A stretch of DNA of 36,735 bases from the NCBI GenBank assembly GCA_023400235.1, contig JAEXFI010000042.1, positions 1 to 36,735 of the forward strand, in the 5' to 3' direction. Source of the DNA: Bacillota bacterium (GTDB lineage Bacteria > Bacillota > Clostridia > Acetivibrionales > DSM-1351). This document shows, piece by piece, positions 1-8,095 of the stretch. The first letter of the stretch is position 1. Every line of letters begins with the position of its first letter. The translations under genes and the position numbers were made by a program. Under the pieces are notes generated by a model, which worked only from the letters and a program-made list of their open reading frames with translations, searched no databases and was not told the origin of the DNA.

Positions 1-8
1 GAGGACTA

Positions 9-115
9 GATTGAAAGATACATGTTGTGTATCAAAGTGACTTTCAAGCAGCGAAAGCCACTGCGTGCCTTTCATTACTATTTGTGTACGCGCCATGCGC
101 GTAGATGCGAGGTTA
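9..115 (+). repeat. 107-bp structured repeat, copy 1 (left-type)
   Basis: First unit of a tandem doublet with a 107-bp period. Three hairpins are visible. HP1 has arms 9-17 and 41-49 (TTGAAAG/CTTTCAA core) enclosing a smaller GATACA/TGTATC stem. HP2 has arms 53-57 and 69-73 (GAAAG/CTTTC) with an inner CAC/GTG. HP3 is a perfect 7-bp stem, 87-93 and 97-103 (TACGCGC/GCGCGTA), with a CAT loop. The 3' end has GCGAGG where other copies have the Shine-Dalgarno-like GGGAGG. The whole unit is repeated at 36613. Confidence 0.9.
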
Positions 116-222
116 GCGTGAAAGATACATGTCGTATGTCAAAGTGACTTTCACGCAGCGAAAGCCACTGCGTGTCTTTCATTACTATTTGTGTACGCGC
201 TATGCGCGTAAATGGGAGGTTA
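116..222 (+). repeat. 107-bp structured repeat, copy 2 (right-type)
   Basis: Second unit of the doublet. The HP1 arms are GCGTGAAAG (116-124) and CTTTCACGC (148-156). Compared with the left-type unit, the third base pair is G-C (118/154) instead of T-A, so both arms changed together and pairing is kept. HP2 uses 160-164 and 176-180. HP3 uses 194-200 and 204-210 with loop TAT. The unit ends in GGGAGG (214-219), five bases before the ATG at 225, so it supplies the ribosome-binding site of the lipoprotein gene. Confidence 0.9.
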
Positions 223-224
223 AA

Positions 225-2837
225 ATGAAAGTTGTAAAAAGTTTATGGATTTTAATTTTAACGACAGTTTTACTATTGAATGCAGCTTGCTTTGACAATG
301 AAAATGATAAAGAATCTGCAAAGCTGACTATCAATGTAATGGAAAGTGATACTTTCCTGAGGAACGCAATAAAAAAGTTCAATTCCAATCATAAAAACTG
401 CACAATAATAGAAAAAGTATATTATAATGATCAACATCAAAAATACGCAGAGGATTTACAAGCTGGACTGACCTCGGGCACAGGTCCTGATATTATTGTG
501 GCAGCTCCTGAAAAAATTAACATGCTGTCAAAATACATAGAGGATGGTTTATTTAGTGAACTGGATGATTTTTATGACAATGATAAAAATATACAAAAAG
601 CTGATTATTTCAGCAGTGTAATGAATTATGGCATTTATAAAAGCAAGAGATATTTTGTGCCTTTGAGCTACACCATAGATGCTCTGTTTACCACCCAAAG
701 CTCTCTTAAGGAAAAGGCTGTAAAAGACCTGGAAAAAGAATCAAGCTGGAATAATATTTCTGCAATATCAGAGGAATATCAAAAGGGCAATAAAAACAGC
801 TATTTGTTATCCAGTTTAAGTTTTAGTTCAATATTGAAAAACTTGGATTCAAATGTAATTGACTTAGAGAATAAGAATGCCCAGCTTACTTCTGCTAAGG
901 CAAAAGAAGCATTAAAACTGTATAAGTCAATTTGTAAATCGGTTATGCCTGCACATGAGCTGGGCAGAAAAGCCAGTAACGGTGATATATCAGCCCTTGT
1001 AAAAAGTGGGGATATTGTTTTAAGTAATTATCCGATTTCGGCACCTCAATTCCTTTGGTACACCTATCCTTCATTTAACTCTGATATACAACCGGAGGTT
1101 TATGCTGTAAAGAATTCCAATAATAAATATCATGCCGGTGTCAACTTATCTGCCGCAATAAATTCAAAATGTTCCGACAAAAAAGCAGCGTATGAATTTA
1201 TCAGCCAGCTTCTATCAAAGGAATGTCAGTCAAAGCTGGACTTGTATGGCATCCCTGTCTACAAACCAGCCTATGAAGAGAAAAAGGATATTTGTATAAA
1301 AGGGAACAAGTATAGCAATGGAACGCAGGTTGGAAGAGGCGGGGGCATTAAATCCGAGGTTTCTGCCAAAATGCTGCTAAACCAAATTGATAAAATTATT
1401 GCTGAACTTGATGTATGTAAAATTGAGGATAATAAAATCAATGCCACAATTGACAATTTGGTAAGCGAAAGTATTTCAAATAATGAAACAGATGAAAAAA
1501 TATTAAAATCTTTACAGTCAGCAGCCGACAAATACTTCACGGAAGGCATTCAGACCGATGGGGCTAAAGATGCGGCTCAAGTAACTGGTACCGATGAAAA
1601 GGTAAAGTTAAGATTATATTATATGGATTATGAGCAAAGCATAAAAAATGCACTTAGAGAAAGCAGGGACAAATATCCTGGAATTGACATAGCTGAAACT
1701 GTATTTCAACCTGACAATTTAGAAGAGATGAATACCAAGCTAAGTGCAGAACTTATGGCTGGAGAAGGACCGGATATAATCATTTTCAGAAGCAGTACAT
1801 TCAAATCAGTAAATAAGATTTTAAACAGTGAGATTTTTTGTGATTTAAATGAACTCATAGATAGAGATGAAGAATTTGATAAGAAGGACTATTTCGAGAA
1901 AATATTTGATGCAGGTGTTTATAATAGCAAAAGATTATTTATTCCGCTAGAGTACTCCATACCACAGCTTAGGACAACTGTCTCAACACTTAAAGAAAAT
2001 AATATCCCCATTGACAATTCCGGGTTTACGCTTGAGAGCTTGAGTAAATTATCAAAAAGCTTTGCCAAAGTAAATAGTAAAAGCAAAAATTTAATCTATT
2101 GCAATTTTGGATTTGCCAGCATGATGGAAATCAGCGGCATAAAATTTGTTGATTTTGACAAAAAGAAGTCCAACTTTAGAACTAAAGAGTTCATTAAGCT
2201 GCTTGAAGAATTTAAGGACATTTATTCCACAAGAGCGGCCTATGATGAATGCATTAAGTACCAATCTTATGCTGATATGACAAAAGAGCGCAAGATTGTC
2301 TTTGCATATGATATAAATAATCAATCTCCGGAACAACTTAGAAGCTTTAATTCAAGCTATAAATCAGTTGTAGGGGATGAAATGGAGATAGTCCCCATAG
2401 AAACTAATGGTGTGCATTATGCCAGGCTAGGTAAGCTTGTTGGTATAAACTCCAATACTAAAAATAAAGAGGCTGCCTATAAATTTATAAAAATAATGCT
2501 GTCAAAGGATTTTCAAAAAGCCTATGACAGTCATGGAAACAGTAATATTAATCTATCTGTGCCTGTTAATAAAAAGGCCTATTCTGAGGATATGGCATTT
2601 TACGTGGGAAATAAGGGCCAGGAGTTCGGAAGTACGGTTCCGCTGGTGCCATTACCCAAGACGCTTGCGGATAAGATGAACAATATTGTTGAAAAAGCAA
2701 AAACTGCACATTTGATTGACAATTCAGTCTATGATATAGTAAGTGAAACCCTGGATAAATATCTGAAGGGCATGGCCACTGCTGAGCAAACAGCCAAGGC
2801 TATAGATGAGAAGATAACAATCTTTTTAAATGAATAA
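225..2837 (+). CDS. Tandem-duplicated extracellular solute-binding lipoprotein
   Basis: An 870-residue secreted protein, about twice the length of a family 1 ABC solute-binding protein. It starts with a lipoprotein-like signal: K-rich start, hydrophobic core, then LLLNAAC, although N at -3 of the lipobox is unusual. The mature part is two homologous lobes of about 420 residues. Each has a GPDII motif (G87-P-D and G515-P-D), followed by a Y-x-S/N-S-K-R-x-F-x-P-L segment, and each ends with the same AAYxFI...LS pattern. It probably binds a sugar or oligosaccharide at the membrane surface, but no permease or ATPase gene lies next to it, so the ligand is unknown. ATG 225 is preferred because GGGAGG lies five bases upstream. 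An in-frame ATG at 129 would add 32 residues encoded by the repeat. A strong terminator follows. Confidence 0.85.
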   Translation: MKVVKSLWILILTTVLLLNAACFDNENDKESAKLTINVMESDTFLRNAIKKFNSNHKNCTIIEKVYYNDQHQKYAEDLQAGLTSGTGPDIIVAAPEKINMLSKYIEDGLFSELDDFYDNDKNIQKADYFSSVMNYGIYKSKRYFVPLSYTIDALFTTQSSLKEKAVKDLEKESSWNNISAISEEYQKGNKNSYLLSSLSFSSILKNLDSNVIDLENKNAQLTSAKAKEALKLYKSICKSVMPAHELGRKASNGDISALVKSGDIVLSNYPISAPQFLWYTYPSFNSDIQPEVYAVKNSNNKYHAGVNLSAAINSKCSDKKAAYEFISQLLSKECQSKLDLYGIPVYKPAYEEKKDICIKGNKYSNGTQVGRGGGIKSEVSAKMLLNQIDKIIAELDVCKIEDNKINATIDNLVSESISNNETDEKILKSLQSAADKYFTEGIQTDGAKDAAQVTGTDEKVKLRLYYMDYEQSIKNALRESRDKYPGIDIAETVFQPDNLEEMNTKLSAELMAGEGPDIIIFRSSTFKSVNKILNSEIFCDLNELIDRDEEFDKKDYFEKIFDAGVYNSKRLFIPLEYSIPQLRTTVSTLKENNIPIDNSGFTLESLSKLSKSFAKVNSKSKNLIYCNFGFASMMEISGIKFVDFDKKKSNFRTKEFIKLLEEFKDIYSTRAAYDECIKYQSYADMTKERKIVFAYDINNQSPEQLRSFNSSYKSVVGDEMEIVPIETNGVHYARLGKLVGINSNTKNKEAAYKFIKIMLSKDFQKAYDSHGNSNINLSVPVNKKAYSEDMAFYVGNKGQEFGSTVPLVPLPKTLADKMNNIVEKAKTAHLIDNSVYDIVSETLDKYLKGMATAEQTAKAIDEKITIFLNE

Positions 2838-2911
2838 ATTTTAATTTACTGTGAGACCTATATTAACAACGTGTTAGTCAAAAGTATAAATACAAATAAA
2901 CGATAAATTAT

Positions 2912-2944
2912 AAAAGCCGGGTGCAGTCGTGCAGCCCGGCTTTT
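2912..2944. terminator. Bidirectional intrinsic terminator
   Basis: Ten-bp stem AAAAGCCGGG (2912-2921) with CCCGGCTTTT (2935-2944), extended by an inner TGCA/TGCA pairing. The A and T runs at the two sides let it work for both convergent genes, the lipoprotein gene (plus) and the tetR-type gene (minus). Confidence 0.85.
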
Positions 2945-3007
2945 GACTTGATTTTCACTCTTTTTAGGGACAAAGCTATCCTCTCAGGAAAAATTAATAA
3001 CAAGTAT

Positions 3008-3568
3008 TCATCTTTTAAAGGCGCTGTTAAAAATAAGCAGGATTTCTTCTGCAAGCACTTCCGCCGGTTTGTCAGGCTCATGGTACAGCCAGTATATGAG
3101 CAATTGGCTGTAGCCGGCCACGTAGAATCTGGTCTGAGTCTTATGAAAAGAGTTATTCCCTGTCTCTGCTATATCATACGTATCGTTCAATATAGTCGTA
3201 AACCAATCATTAATCAGCTTTTGAAAGAAATTATAAAAAGAATGCTGCCTGTCGTCTATAAAGGCGCTTTTGAAGAACCTCCTGTGCTCCTCGAAGTAAT
3301 GCAGGATTCTGGGTACCTCTTCTATAGACTGCTGGATCAAGGATTTCCCGGAGGTGGTATCATAATCTATTACAAGCATCTGGGTCACTACCTTGTACAG
3401 TAAATCGTACTTATCAATAAAATGATAATAAAATGAATTACGGTTAACTCCTGCAAGATCGGTAATATTATGTACCCTTATTTTATCAAATGGCATAGCT
3501 GTCATCAGATATTGGAAGGCTTCGATTATGTCACTTCTGGTTTTGCTTTTTTTGCATTGACTTTCCAC
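3008..3568 (-). CDS. TetR/AcrR family transcriptional regulator
   Basis: A 186-residue regulator with an N-terminal TetR helix-turn-helix at about residues 32-51: VHNITDLAGVNRNSFYYHF, with the typical F/Y-Y-Y-H-F end of the recognition helix. The rest is a helical ligand or dimerisation domain resembling those of the DhaS-like TetR branch. It is divergent from the glycosyltransferase gene, the usual layout for a local repressor, so it probably controls that gene and itself. The start is uncertain. GGGAG on the minus strand lies 8 bases before GTG 3568, 5 bases before TTG 3571, and only 1 base before GTG 3577, so 3568 or 3571 is more likely than 3577. The effector is unknown. Confidence 0.85.
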   Translation of the reverse strand: MESQCKKSKTRSDIIEAFQYLMTAMPFDKIRVHNITDLAGVNRNSFYYHFIDKYDLLYKVVTQMLVIDYDTTSGKSLIQQSIEEVPRILHYFEEHRRFFKSAFIDDRQHSFYNFFQKLINDWFTTILNDTYDIAETGNNSFHKTQTRFYVAGYSQLLIYWLYHEPDKPAEVLAEEILLIFNSAFKR

Positions 3569-3597
3569 CAATATCACTCCCTGTTGTTGTTATTTTT

Positions 3598-3621
3598 TAG
3601 ACAAATCAAAAAAAGTGTCTA
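3598..3621. promoter_or_regulatory. Inverted repeat, candidate TetR operator
   Basis: TAGACA-N12-TGTCTA (3598-3603 and 3616-3621) lies in the 122-bp space between the divergent tetR-type and glycosyltransferase genes. A palindrome here is what an autoregulating TetR protein would bind. Assignment to this regulator is inferred from position only. Confidence 0.5.
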
Positions 3622-3698
3622 TTTATTAGTATACTTAATGGGAATATAATACTCAATAGTAAAATAATGTAAATTACAACAGAAAGGGAGAGATATTT

Positions 3699-4916
3699 AT
3701 GTCACATGTATTGTTTATCAATGTATTTGGTCACGGGCACATCAATCCCACCATAGGACTGGTTAAGGAATTGATTGGAAGGGGTGAAAAGGTTACATAT
3801 ATAGCAGGGGAAGAGTTCAGGGACAAGCTGGAAAACGTGGGCGCAGTATTTATAGGCTATAAGAATTTCAATGAACTGGAATTTAATAACGGGGACATTG
3901 ACCTGACTGGGATGGAACCTCAACTAATGGAGATAGCACGGGTATATGCCGGAATAATTGAAACGGTCTTCAGTATCCAGGAGAAATTTGACTGCATCAT
4001 TTATGACCTGCTGTTTTTTCTTGGGGCTGATATAGCAAGGGTCTTGCAGATACCTGCAATAAGCTCCAACTCCACTTTTGCAATCAATGGTAAGACAGAT
4101 TATCTTGCCGGCTTTTTTGACAGATTTGGACCTGCTGTGAAAAGACTTCTCAATAACCCCGGCTTTGCTCCCGTGGTCAGGCATTTGTGGGACAGGTATG
4201 GTATCAGAGTGCCGGACCTGTTCAGCTTGCATTCTATAAAAAATGATATGAATATTGTTTACACTTCAAAATATTTTCAGATTTGCGGGAGCAGTTTTGA
4301 TGAAAGCTACAAGTTTATCGGCCCATCAATTCCGGATAGGAGGGAAAGCATAGACCCGGCGCTGTTGGAGCACAACAGGAGAAAAATCATTTACATTTCC
4401 CTTGGAACTATATTCAACAGATCCGTTGATTTTTACAAGTGCTGCTTTACTGCTTTTGGAGATATGGATGTAAAGATTATCATGTCCGTTGGAAGGAATA
4501 TAGATATAGAGAGCTTAACGGATATTCCCCAAAACTTTGTCATCATGGACTATGTACCGCAGCTTGAGGTCTTGAAGCATGCAGATTTATTCATCACACA
4601 CGGAGGTATGAACAGTGCTAATGAAAGCTTGTACTATTCCGTGCCCATGATAGCAGTACCCCATTTCTTTGACCAGCCCATAGTTGCAGGTAGAGTTGCC
4701 GAACTGGGGGCCGGGATTGTTATTGAAAAGGATAAGGTTTCTCCTGAAATATTAAAAGCGGCGGCAGTCAGTATTTTTTCCGAAGCCGGGTACAGGGAAT
4801 GCAGCGAGAAAACAGGGAAAACGCTGAGAGCAGCAGGCGGCTATAAGAAAGGAGTTGATGAGATTTTAAACCTTATACACAGTAGTCAGTTAAAAGAGGA
4901 ACTTATTCTCAGGTAG
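3699..4916 (+). CDS. MGT/UGT-type glycosyltransferase (GT1)
   Basis: A 405-residue cytoplasmic enzyme of the macrolide-glycosyltransferase type, GT-B fold. The N-terminal Rossmann half opens with the acceptor-side motif GHGHINP (11-17). The C-terminal half has the nucleotide-sugar motif: VPQLEVLKHADLFITHGG leads into H301-G-G-M-N-S, then PHFFDQP. Such enzymes move a sugar from a UDP- or dTDP-sugar to a small hydrophobic acceptor such as a macrolide, flavonoid or lipid. Donor and acceptor cannot be read from sequence. With a divergent TetR regulator, an inducible detoxification or self-protection role is plausible, but a product-tailoring or glycolipid role is equally open. The ribosome site AGAAAGGGAGAG lies 8-10 bases upstream. 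Confidence 0.88.
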   Translation: MSHVLFINVFGHGHINPTIGLVKELIGRGEKVTYIAGEEFRDKLENVGAVFIGYKNFNELEFNNGDIDLTGMEPQLMEIARVYAGIIETVFSIQEKFDCIIYDLLFFLGADIARVLQIPAISSNSTFAINGKTDYLAGFFDRFGPAVKRLLNNPGFAPVVRHLWDRYGIRVPDLFSLHSIKNDMNIVYTSKYFQICGSSFDESYKFIGPSIPDRRESIDPALLEHNRRKIIYISLGTIFNRSVDFYKCCFTAFGDMDVKIIMSVGRNIDIESLTDIPQNFVIMDYVPQLEVLKHADLFITHGGMNSANESLYYSVPMIAVPHFFDQPIVAGRVAELGAGIVIEKDKVSPEILKAAAVSIFSEAGYRECSEKTGKTLRAAGGYKKGVDEILNLIHSSQLKEELILR

Positions 4917-4918
4917 GC

Positions 4919-4938
4919 TGCCGGAAAACTAACCGGCA
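4919..4938 (+). terminator. Short GC hairpin after the glycosyltransferase gene
   Basis: TGCCGG (4919-4924) pairs with CCGGCA (4933-4938) and is followed by an A-rich, not T-rich, stretch. It is a weak or partial terminator, or just an intergenic stem, so read-through into the next gene is possible. Confidence 0.35.
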
Positions 4939-4970
4939 AAATAATAAACATTAATTTTGGAGGTATACTT

Positions 4971-5681
4971 ATGAAGAAAAGATTAATCTCGGCATTGCTT
5001 TGTGCAGTATTAGTAGCTGCCAGTGTCACGGGCTCGGGCGCTTTCGCCTTTGATGTGAAAATTAGTCCGGAAATTCCCGCCTATGTTGATGTGACAAAAA
5101 TTACTCCGGCGGACGCTCAAGCTATATATAAGGAAGTAAAAGATACCTTGAGCTTTCAGGAATACATACAACGCAACTGGAATAACCTTCCCGTAGAAAA
5201 GGATATGGATTTGTACAATTCAAAGGAGGCCTGGGTAGGAAAGCCCGGAGACATCCTGATTGCTGCAATTGATCCCGGCAATACCGATATAAATGCCATA
5301 ACCATGGGTTCACTTACTACACATTCTGCGTTTGTGGATTCCAATCCTAAAATGGTTCTGGAGCTTTTTCAGGATGGCATAGAAAACCATGTAAATGACT
5401 GGAGAACCAGATACAAGAAAATCCTGGTGGTACGCCCCAAGGTTGATCAGAAAATCATTACAGATGCCATTACATACGGGCACACAAGAATAGGCACACC
5501 CTTTAGTTACTTTACAAACATGTTTGAGAAGACAAAGATAGATAAGTATTATTGCTCGCAGTATGTATGGGATTGCTACCTGAAGAGCGGAGTGGATCTG
5601 GATGGGAATGGAGGAAAAGCAGTGTTTCCATACGATTTTTTAAGAAGTGACAAGACTTCAATTGTATATAAGCAGGGCTAG
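4971..5681 (+). CDS. Secreted YiiX-like permuted NlpC/P60 cysteine hydrolase
   Basis: A 236-residue exported protein. Residues 1-26 form a classical signal peptide (MKKR start, hydrophobic core, cleavage after GAFA). The rest looks like the circularly permuted papain-like amidases (YiiX/YebB group of the NlpC/P60 superfamily). A GDILIA strand comes first, then the candidate catalytic His in TTHSAFVD (H118), and near the C-terminus the candidate catalytic Cys in YYCSQYVWDCY (C195). The H-then-C order is the permuted arrangement. Substrate is probably a peptide, amide or lipid bond at the cell surface, which cannot be narrowed further. It lies 54 bases after the glycosyltransferase gene with its own GGAGG ribosome site, so co-transcription is possible. 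Confidence 0.75.
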   Translation: MKKRLISALLCAVLVAASVTGSGAFAFDVKISPEIPAYVDVTKITPADAQAIYKEVKDTLSFQEYIQRNWNNLPVEKDMDLYNSKEAWVGKPGDILIAAIDPGNTDINAITMGSLTTHSAFVDSNPKMVLELFQDGIENHVNDWRTRYKKILVVRPKVDQKIITDAITYGHTRIGTPFSYFTNMFEKTKIDKYYCSQYVWDCYLKSGVDLDGNGGKAVFPYDFLRSDKTSIVYKQG

Positions 5682-5698
5682 CATACAGCTTTCAACAG

Positions 5699-5731
5699 TA
5701 AATCCCTCGCCGTCCAATGGCGGGGGATTTA
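5699..5731 (+). terminator. Intrinsic terminator-like hairpin
   Basis: Twelve-bp stem with one G-T pair: TAAATCCC-T-CGCC (5699-5711... left arm) against GGCG-G-GGGATTTA (right arm ending 5731), loop of seven bases. The T tract is short. It separates the hydrolase gene from the GH43 gene. Confidence 0.65.
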
Positions 5732-5784
5732 TTGCTGTGGTGGAGACAGGGTTTGACCGGACATGAGCCTACGTCTTAAAAAAA

Positions 5785-5837
5785 GTTATCAAAAATATGA
5801 CGGGATTATTGTTATCAAAAGAATTTAGGATTAAAAT
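5785..5837 (+). promoter_or_regulatory. Promoter and direct repeat upstream of the GH43 gene
   Basis: TTGTTA (5809-5814), a 17-base spacer and TAAAAT (5832-5837) fit a vegetative promoter. The 10-mer GTTATCAAAA occurs twice, at 5785-5794 and 5811-5820, the second overlapping the -35. Two sites 26 bp apart could be an operator for a sugar-responsive regulator. Promoter by consensus, operator by inference. Confidence 0.5.
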
Positions 5838-5908
5838 AAGCATAGCTGGAATAATATGAACAGCATTTTGTCCGAACGAAAAATAATATAGAGGACGGGA
5901 ATTACCAT

Positions 5909-7522
5909 ATGAATAAATCAAACACATTTAAAGATATTGAAACCAATGGCTGTACAGGACCTGAAAGCTATTTCACAAACCCCATTCTGCCGGGTTTTTA
6001 TCCCGATCCATCCATTTGCCGGGTAGGAGAAGACTACTATTTGGTAACCTCCACCTTTTCATATTTCCCAGGTATACCTGTTTTCCACAGCAGGGACCTG
6101 GTTAACTGGAAACAAATAGGGCATGTTCTGGACCGGCCGTCACAGTTGGACCTGGATGATGGTAAACACTCGGCGGGTATTTTTGCACCTACCATCAGAT
6201 ATAATGAAGGAAAGTTTTATGTAATAACAACCAATGTAACCCGGGGCGGAAACTTTATTGTGACCGCTGATAGCCCATCCGGGCCATGGTCTGAGCCATA
6301 TTGGCTGGAAAATGCCCCGGGAATAGATCCCTCCCTGTTTTTTGACGATGACGGAAGGGCTTATTATGTGGGGACAAGTGAGGTTTCTGAAGGGAGCAGC
6401 TATTACGGTGACAATGAGATTTATCTTCAGGAACTGAACTTGAACAGCATGTCACTTAAAGGCCCCAGGTACGGATTGTGGAGGGGTGCACTGAAAAATG
6501 CCGTCTGGGCTGAAGGACCTCACTTGTACAAGATAGACAGTAGGTATTACCTTATGATAGCCGAAGGCGGCACGGATTATCACCATTCTGTAACCATAGC
6601 CCGAAGCTCTAAACTAACCGGGCCCTACGAGGGCAACCCTGGCAATCCAATTTTGACCCACAGGCATCTTGGCAGAAATTGCCCCATTGTAAACACGGGA
6701 CATGCGGATCTGGTGGAGACGCAAAATGGTGAATGGTGGATGGTGGCACTGGCCTCAAGACCGTATGGGGGATATTTCAGAAATCTTGGAAGGGAGACTT
6801 TCCTGGCTCCTGTAAAATGGGAAGACGGCTGGCCCATAGTAAGCCCGGGTACCGGAAGGTTGGAATTCAAGTACAAAAAGCCTGCACTTCCGGAAGGAAA
6901 GACGGAAGCTTTTCTTAAAAAAGATGATTTTGACGGTTCCCAGCTTGAACTTATCTGGAATAACCTTCGGACACCAAGAACAAGCTTCTGGAGTTTAACC
7001 GAAAGAAAGGGACATTTGAGACTGAGGCTGAGACCGCAAAAAATAACTGAGAAGGCCAATCCAAGTTTTATTGGCCGGAGACAGCAGCACATGTCATTTA
7101 CCGCCTCCGCAGCCATGGAATTTCAACCTGCGCTGGAAGGTGAATCAGCAGGTATAACCTTGATACAGAGTGATGAATATAATATCCGGTTGGGGTATAC
7201 TTTGAATGAGGGTAAAAATATATTGCAGCTTGTACGCTGCCAAGCCGGTACTGAAGAAGTAATAGCTGCTGAGGAAATCAAAGGCGGGAGTCTGTGTCTA
7301 AAGGTGGAGGCCAGGGAGCAGGAATTGAGCTTCTCCTATGGCTCTGCTGAAGAAAATATGACTGTTCTGGCTGAAAGGGTTGACGGAAGATTTCTCAGCA
7401 CTGATGTGGCAGGAGGTTTTGTTGGAAACTATATCGGAATGTTTGCCAGCAGCAATGGAAAAGCCAGCGTGAACCATGCTGACTTTGATTGGTTTGAGTA
7501 CTCCGTGAAAACAGGAGAATAG
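5909..7522 (+). CDS. GH43 beta-xylosidase / alpha-L-arabinofuranosidase
   Basis: A 537-residue glycoside hydrolase family 43 enzyme without a signal peptide, hence cytoplasmic. The five-blade propeller begins with the family signature NPILPGFYPDPS, with candidate catalytic base D33. The pKa-modulating Asp is in APGIDPSLF (D140) and the general acid Glu in WAEGPHLY (E202). A C-terminal beta-sandwich of about 200 residues (from about residue 335) matches the two-domain xylosidases of this family. It likely cleaves xylose or arabinose from imported xylo-oligosaccharides. A single gene with its own promoter and following hairpin; no transporter or xylose pathway genes are adjacent. Start ATG 5909 has GAGGACGGG upstream. 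Confidence 0.9.
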   Translation: MNKSNTFKDIETNGCTGPESYFTNPILPGFYPDPSICRVGEDYYLVTSTFSYFPGIPVFHSRDLVNWKQIGHVLDRPSQLDLDDGKHSAGIFAPTIRYNEGKFYVITTNVTRGGNFIVTADSPSGPWSEPYWLENAPGIDPSLFFDDDGRAYYVGTSEVSEGSSYYGDNEIYLQELNLNSMSLKGPRYGLWRGALKNAVWAEGPHLYKIDSRYYLMIAEGGTDYHHSVTIARSSKLTGPYEGNPGNPILTHRHLGRNCPIVNTGHADLVETQNGEWWMVALASRPYGGYFRNLGRETFLAPVKWEDGWPIVSPGTGRLEFKYKKPALPEGKTEAFLKKDDFDGSQLELIWNNLRTPRTSFWSLTERKGHLRLRLRPQKITEKANPSFIGRRQQHMSFTASAAMEFQPALEGESAGITLIQSDEYNIRLGYTLNEGKNILQLVRCQAGTEEVIAAEEIKGGSLCLKVEAREQELSFSYGSAEENMTVLAERVDGRFLSTDVAGGFVGNYIGMFASSNGKASVNHADFDWFEYSVKTGE

Positions 7523-7579
7523 CCATATAACCAAATAGTTATATTAGGATGTTGAGCCGTTAAAAGGACTTTGATAAGG

Positions 7580-7613
7580 AGCATTCCGGCAAAGCACACA
7601 TTGCCGGAATGCT
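7580..7613. terminator. Strong hairpin between convergent genes
   Basis: A perfect 13-bp stem (AGCATTCCGGCAA with TTGCCGGAATGCT, loop of eight) lies between the GH43 gene (plus) and the zinc-ribbon gene (minus). There is no long T run on either side, so termination strength is unclear. Confidence 0.6.
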
Positions 7614-7618
7614 GGAAA

Positions 7619-8011
7619 TCAAGTCTTTTTGATAAACTCCAGTTTGCATTTGGGGCAGGTTATGCGAATCTTGCCTTTGCCCTTAGGCACTCTAACCTCC
7701 TGCTTGCAGCCGGGGCATTTAAAGTACCTGTGAGTTTTGTAGGCACTCACCCTGCTTCTTTTTTTAAAAAACCAGCCAGCCAAAGGATTCCATAGCTTTA
7801 AAAAGTAGGTATTTTCCTTCCTGCGGGCAGCATGATTTTTAGAAAGAGCTCTGAGCAGGAACACAAGAAAGGGGAGATACACCAAATAGTTCAGTAATCC
7901 CAAGGGAAATAAATAGAATACTATTGAGATTAAAAATGAAAGAAACAGCAGACCCACTGATAACTGGTCAACACCATATCTTCCGTACATGAATTTTCTA
8001 AACCAATTCAT
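7619..8011 (-). CDS. Small membrane protein with C-terminal zinc ribbon
   Basis: A 130-residue protein with two predicted membrane helices in the N-terminal half (about 17-38 and 40-58), a basic linker, and a zinc-ribbon pair CPGC (99-102) and CPKC (119-122). Family name not recognised and function unknown. The zinc ribbon would face the cytoplasm if the basic linker obeys the positive-inside rule. ATG 8011 has GGAGG seven bases upstream on the minus strand. A promoter at 8334-8362 and a structured stretch at 8096-8325 lie upstream, so the gene may have a long structured leader. Confidence 0.7.
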   Translation of the reverse strand: MNWFRKFMYGRYGVDQLSVGLLFLSFLISIVFYLFPLGLLNYLVYLPFLVFLLRALSKNHAARRKENTYFLKLWNPLAGWFFKKRSRVSAYKTHRYFKCPGCKQEVRVPKGKGKIRITCPKCKLEFIKKT

Positions 8012-8095
8012 AAGCTGTCCTCCATAAAAAGCTTTTTATCATACTGCACATTTCATTAAAGTCATCCCCGCGTCAGCAAACTTGTCTCTTAAAGA

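Noticed and set aside
22..147. A peptide encoded by the repeat (all copies are open in one frame, with the shared core VTF.QRKPLR.FHYYLCTR)
   Set aside because: All eight codon differences between units 1 and 2 change the amino acid, and no ribosome site precedes the ATG; the differences instead spare the hairpin stems.
9..222. CRISPR array
   Set aside because: The units are contiguous 107-bp repeats without unique spacers, and no cas genes are present.
129..224. Longer N-terminus of the solute-binding protein from ATG 129
   Set aside because: These 32 codons lie in the repeat; the lipoprotein signal begins at ATG 225, which has GGGAGG at the right distance.
2921..3403. 160-codon plus-strand frame opposite the tetR-type gene
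   Set aside because: Antisense shadow of a well-supported gene, starting within a terminator.
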